From assembly GCF_030317105.1 (NCBI RefSeq), contig NZ_JASZYG010000020.1, positions 1 to 64,000 on the forward strand: DNA of 64,000 bases. The letters are read 5' to 3'. The notes beneath the pieces are model-generated. The model worked only from the letters and a program-made list of their open reading frames with translations, was not told where the DNA came from and searched no databases. Both the position numbers and the translations under genes were made by a program. This DNA comes from Variovorax brevis. GTDB taxonomy: Bacteria > Pseudomonadota > Gammaproteobacteria > Burkholderiales > Burkholderiaceae_C. Of this stretch, positions 61,291 through 64,000 are shown piece after piece (within the stretch, counting starts at the first letter, position 1; every line of letters starts with the position of its first letter).

Positions 61291-61731
61291 ATGATCGACA
61301 AGAAGTGGATTCACCACGAGTTGCCCGCCTCGGTGCTGCCGCTGGAGCGCACGCGCCTGCAGTTCTTCGCCAAGGCCATCGGCGAGACCAACCCCGTCTA
61401 CACCGACGTCGCCGCAGCCCGGGCTGCAGGCTACGCGGACCTGCCCGCGCCGCCGACCTTCCTGTTCGCGGCGGAGCTCGACTCGGGCGCCGTGGACCGC
61501 ATGCTGCAGGACCTGGGCGTGCCCGTTGCCAAGCTGCTGCATGGCGAACAGGGCTTCACCTATCACCTGCCGGCGTGCGCGGGCGACACGATCACCGTGC
61601 GCTCGCGCATCGAAGACATCTACGACAAGAAGAACGGCGCGCTGGAGTTCGTCATCAAGAGCTCGCGGGCCTGCAACCAGCGCGACGAACTGGTGGCCGA
61701 ACTGCGCGCGGTCGTGGTGTGCCGTCATTGA
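61291..61731 (+). CDS. MaoC-like hydratase, N-terminal-type half (FAS1-like dehydratase domain)
   Basis: 146 residues of the hot-dog fold with the pattern LQFFAKAIGETNPVYTD...AAGYADLPAPPTF, as in N-terminal MaoC dehydratase domains that lack the full catalytic motif. It is followed after 25 bp by the catalytic-type half, so the two probably form a heteromeric (R)-specific enoyl-CoA hydratase. Start ATG 61291 lies 16 bp after the thiolase stop. Confidence 0.84.
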   Translation: MIDKKWIHHELPASVLPLERTRLQFFAKAIGETNPVYTDVAAARAAGYADLPAPPTFLFAAELDSGAVDRMLQDLGVPVAKLLHGEQGFTYHLPACAGDTITVRSRIEDIYDKKNGALEFVIKSSRACNQRDELVAELRAVVVCRH

Positions 61732-61756
61732 ACCGACCGACCCAAGGACATCGACC

Positions 61757-62176
61757 ATGAACACCACCACCCCCACCTTCGACGGCGTGCAGGTTGGCGA
61801 CACGCTGCCGCCGCTGCAACTGCCGGGCGTCGACCGCACCACGCTGGCCCTGTTTGCCGGCGCCTCGGGCGACCACAACCCCATTCACATCGATATCGAC
61901 TTCGCGCGTCGCGCGAGCATGCCCGACGTCTTCGCGCACGGCATGCTGGGCATGGCCTGGCTCGGGCGGCTGCTCACGCAGTGGTCGCCGCAGTCGCAAC
62001 TGCGCCGCTTCGATGTGCGCTTCCAGGGCATCACGCACCTGGGCAACGCCATCCGCTGCACGGGCGTCGTCGCGGAGAAGCTCGAAGACAGCCGCTGCGT
62101 GCGCATCGAGCTGCAGACCACCAACCAATACGGGCAGACCAAGATCGCCGGCGAGGCGCTGGTCGCACTGCCCTGA
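61757..62176 (+). CDS. MaoC-like (R)-enoyl-CoA hydratase, catalytic half
   Basis: 139 residues with the hydratase-2 motif FAGASGDHNPIHID, in which Asp and His of DHNPIH are the catalytic pair, and FAHGMLGMAW. It is the active partner of the preceding MaoC-type gene. It hydrates a 2-enoyl-CoA to the 3-hydroxy form; (R)-products of such enzymes can feed PHA synthase. AAGGA precedes the start. Confidence 0.86.
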   Translation: MNTTTPTFDGVQVGDTLPPLQLPGVDRTTLALFAGASGDHNPIHIDIDFARRASMPDVFAHGMLGMAWLGRLLTQWSPQSQLRRFDVRFQGITHLGNAIRCTGVVAEKLEDSRCVRIELQTTNQYGQTKIAGEALVALP

Positions 62177-62204
62177 AGAACAACGCCATCCAAGGAAACA
62201 GAAC

Positions 62205-63035
62205 ATGACATCCAAGCTGGAGGGCAAGGTCGCCCTCGTCACCGGATCGGGCCGTGGAATCGGCCGCGCCATTGCCATGAAGCTGGCCAGCGAAGGCGCG
62301 CGCGTCGTCATCAACGACCTCGACGCAGCGCCCGCTGAAGAAACCGTGCAAGCCATCCGCGCGGCCGGCGGCCAGGCGGTGGCCTGCGTCGGCAGCGTCA
62401 CGGCGCCGGACTTTGCCGAACGCTTTGTCGGCACGGCCGTGAGCGAATACAAGGGCCTCGACATCATCGTCAACAACGCCGGGTACACCTGGGACAACGT
62501 GATCCAGAAGACCAACGACGAGCAGTGGTACGCCATGATCGACGTGCACCTGACGGCGCCCTTCCGCATCCTGCGGGCCGCGCAACCGGTGATCCGCGCG
62601 CTCGCGAAGGCGGACACGGAAGCGGGCCGCCGCAATGTGCGCAAGGTCGTGAACATCTCGTCCGTGGCGGGCCTCTTCGGCAACGCCGGGCAGACCAACT
62701 ACGCGGCCGCCAAGGCCGGCATCGTCGGCATGACGCAGACGCTCGCCAAGGAGTGGGGCCGCATGAACGTGGCGGTGAACTGCGTGGCCTTCGGCCTCAT
62801 CAAGACGCGGTTGACCGGCAGCGCGGCGGAAGATTCGACCGCGCAGATCGACGGCCGCGACATCAAGGTCGGCATCAACCCCGGCCTGCTGTCCGCGATG
62901 GAACAGACCATTCCGCTCGGCCACGGCGGCACACCCGAGGAGGCCGCGGGCGCGGTCTACCTGTTCTGCATTCCCGAGTCGGACTACGTCAGCGGCCAGA
63001 CGCTGATGTGCACCGGCGGACTCACCGGCATCTGA
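62205..63035 (+). CDS. Short-chain 3-hydroxyacyl-CoA dehydrogenase/reductase
   Basis: 276 residues with TGSGRGIGRA, VNNAGYT, NISSVAGLFG and NYAAAK (Tyr-x-x-x-Lys). A C-terminal extension (SAMEQTIPLGHGGTPEEAAG) is usual for FabG-like dehydrogenases acting on acyl-CoA. AAGGAAACAGAAC lies before ATG 62205. It follows the hydratase genes and precedes an acyl-CoA dehydrogenase, completing a beta-oxidation set. Confidence 0.88.
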   Translation: MTSKLEGKVALVTGSGRGIGRAIAMKLASEGARVVINDLDAAPAEETVQAIRAAGGQAVACVGSVTAPDFAERFVGTAVSEYKGLDIIVNNAGYTWDNVIQKTNDEQWYAMIDVHLTAPFRILRAAQPVIRALAKADTEAGRRNVRKVVNISSVAGLFGNAGQTNYAAAKAGIVGMTQTLAKEWGRMNVAVNCVAFGLIKTRLTGSAAEDSTAQIDGRDIKVGINPGLLSAMEQTIPLGHGGTPEEAAGAVYLFCIPESDYVSGQTLMCTGGLTGI

Positions 63036-63048
63036 GGAGATCACAAAC

Positions 63049-64000
63049 ATGCTTCCCCAACTCCACCGTCACGCCTGGATGGACGAAACCATCGAGGCCT
63101 TCCGCGACCAGCTGCGTCGCTACATCGCCGCGGAATTCACACCCCACCTCGAGGAGTGGCGCCGTCAGGGCTTCATCCCGCGCGAAGCCTGGCAGCCCTT
63201 CGGCGAGATGGGCTTCCTGCTGCCCGAGATCGACGAAGCCTACGGCGGCTCCGGCGCCAACCTGGCCTACCAGATGGTGGTGCAGGACGAACTGGCCAGG
63301 GCGGAAATGCCGCCTTCCACCGCCGTGCACACCATCGCCGCGCACTACATCGCCGCCTACGGCACCGAGGCGCAGAAGCAGCGCTGGCTGCCCCAGCTTG
63401 CGAGCGGCGAGAGGCTCGCCGCCATCGCCATGACCGAGCCCGGCTGCGGCTCCGAACTGAAGGCCATCCGCACCAAGGCGGTTCGCGACGGCGACCACTA
63501 CGTCATCGACGGCGCCAAGACCTTCATCACCAACGGCTCGACCGCCAACCTCGTGGTGGTGGTGGCGCGCACCGGCGAGTCCGGCAGCCGCGGCCTGTCG
63601 CTGATCGTGCTCGAAACCGAGAACCTGCCGGGCTATCGCGTCGGTCGGCTGCTCGAGAAGATCGGGCTGCAGGCGTCCGACACGTCCGAGCTTTTCTTCG
63701 ACGGCGTTCGCGTGCCGGTCGAGAACCTGGTGGGCGAGAAGGAAGGCGACGGTTTCAAGCAGCTCATGGGCCAACTGCCGTACGAGCGCATGCTGATCGC
63801 GGTACCGGCTGCGGCCACGATCGAGCAGGCGCTGGCGGTGACCGTCGAGTACACGCGCGAGCGCAAGGCTTTCGGGCAGACGCTGCTGGACTTCCAGAAC
63901 ACGCGCTTCAAGCTGGCGGAAGTCGCGACCACGGCGCACATCGTTCGCACTTTCGTCAACGACTGCATCCAGCGCCTGCTGGACGGCACGCTCGACGACC
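63049..64000 (+). CDS. Acyl-CoA dehydrogenase (cut by the window end)
   Basis: The first 317 codons are present; the gene continues past 64000. Motifs include AMTEPGCGSELKAIRT (FAD/substrate), VIDGAKTFITNGS, LLEKIGLQASDTSELFFD and YTRERKAFGQTL, typical of short/medium-chain acyl-CoA dehydrogenases. The start is ATG 63049, 14 bp after the SDR stop, with GAGGAGATCAC upstream. It would carry out the first step of the beta-oxidation cycle encoded by the preceding four genes. Confidence 0.92.
   Translation, partial: MLPQLHRHAWMDETIEAFRDQLRRYIAAEFTPHLEEWRRQGFIPREAWQPFGEMGFLLPEIDEAYGGSGANLAYQMVVQDELARAEMPPSTAVHTIAAHYIAAYGTEAQKQRWLPQLASGERLAAIAMTEPGCGSELKAIRTKAVRDGDHYVIDGAKTFITNGSTANLVVVVARTGESGSRGLSLIVLETENLPGYRVGRLLEKIGLQASDTSELFFDGVRVPVENLVGEKEGDGFKQLMGQLPYERMLIAVPAAATIEQALAVTVEYTRERKAFGQTLLDFQNTRFKLAEVATTAHIVRTFVNDCIQRLLDGTLDD

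Overview
The window is GC-rich, densely coded bacterial DNA. Gene content and protein style (MHS-family importer, protocatechuate 3,4-dioxygenase, many CoA-dependent catabolic genes, orphan periplasmic binding proteins, two-partner secretion) point to a betaproteobacterium of the Comamonadaceae, most likely Variovorax or a close relative. This is inferred from style; there is no rRNA or tRNA gene in the window to confirm it.

Layout. 0-0.4 kb: a repeat whose inverted copy lies at 21.8-22.15 kb, so about 21.4 kb is bracketed by inverted repeats. 0.4-9.5 kb: small genes, then two sensory modules, each a periplasmic binding protein next to a hybrid histidine kinase, followed by a GT-A-like glycosyltransferase overlapping the second kinase and a small membrane protein. 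9.5-21.6 kb: a three-gene minus-strand operon of an exported CHAT-domain protease-like protein, a TpsB outer-membrane transporter and a 2708-residue TpsA exoprotein. 22.1-27.7 kb: katE catalase with a small membrane gene upstream, a LigD-type repair protein that lacks its ligase domain, and an aspartoacylase-like hydrolase.

28-34.5 kb: a LysR regulator and an acyl-CoA cluster (crotonase, SDR, thiolase plus DUF35-like partner on the minus strand; thioesterase and family III CoA-transferase on the plus strand), then two small overlapping genes. 34.8-41.8 kb: a zinc-ribbon membrane protein, a large class III cyclase/AAA/TPR signalling protein, an orphan binding protein with a Tat-like leader, and a cytoplasmic PAS histidine kinase.

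41.8-64 kb is one long catabolic region. A LysR regulator diverges from Gfo/Idh dehydrogenase, TIM-barrel isomerase and FAD dehydrogenase genes, with a 19-bp palindrome centred about 65 bp before the predicted start of transcription. A lipoprotein metallo-hydrolase and an IclR regulator follow. Then comes a long plus-strand run: MHS transporter, pcaH, pcaG, a CMD-family protein, acyl-CoA synthetase, SDR, phaE, phaC (class III PHA synthase), an ACAD11-like dehydrogenase and an ACAD10/11-like kinase. An AraC regulator diverges from a final beta-oxidation-type operon (thiolase, two MaoC hydratase halves, SDR, acyl-CoA dehydrogenase), the last gene being cut by the window end.

The most interesting idea is that the 51.9-58.8 kb operon handles 4-hydroxyacyl-CoA compounds (activation, phosphorylation and elimination, as in the levulinate pathway) and joins that directly to a class III polyhydroxyalkanoate synthase. 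Other points of interest are the LigD without ligase, the TPS-CHAT operon and the duplicated binding-protein/kinase modules.
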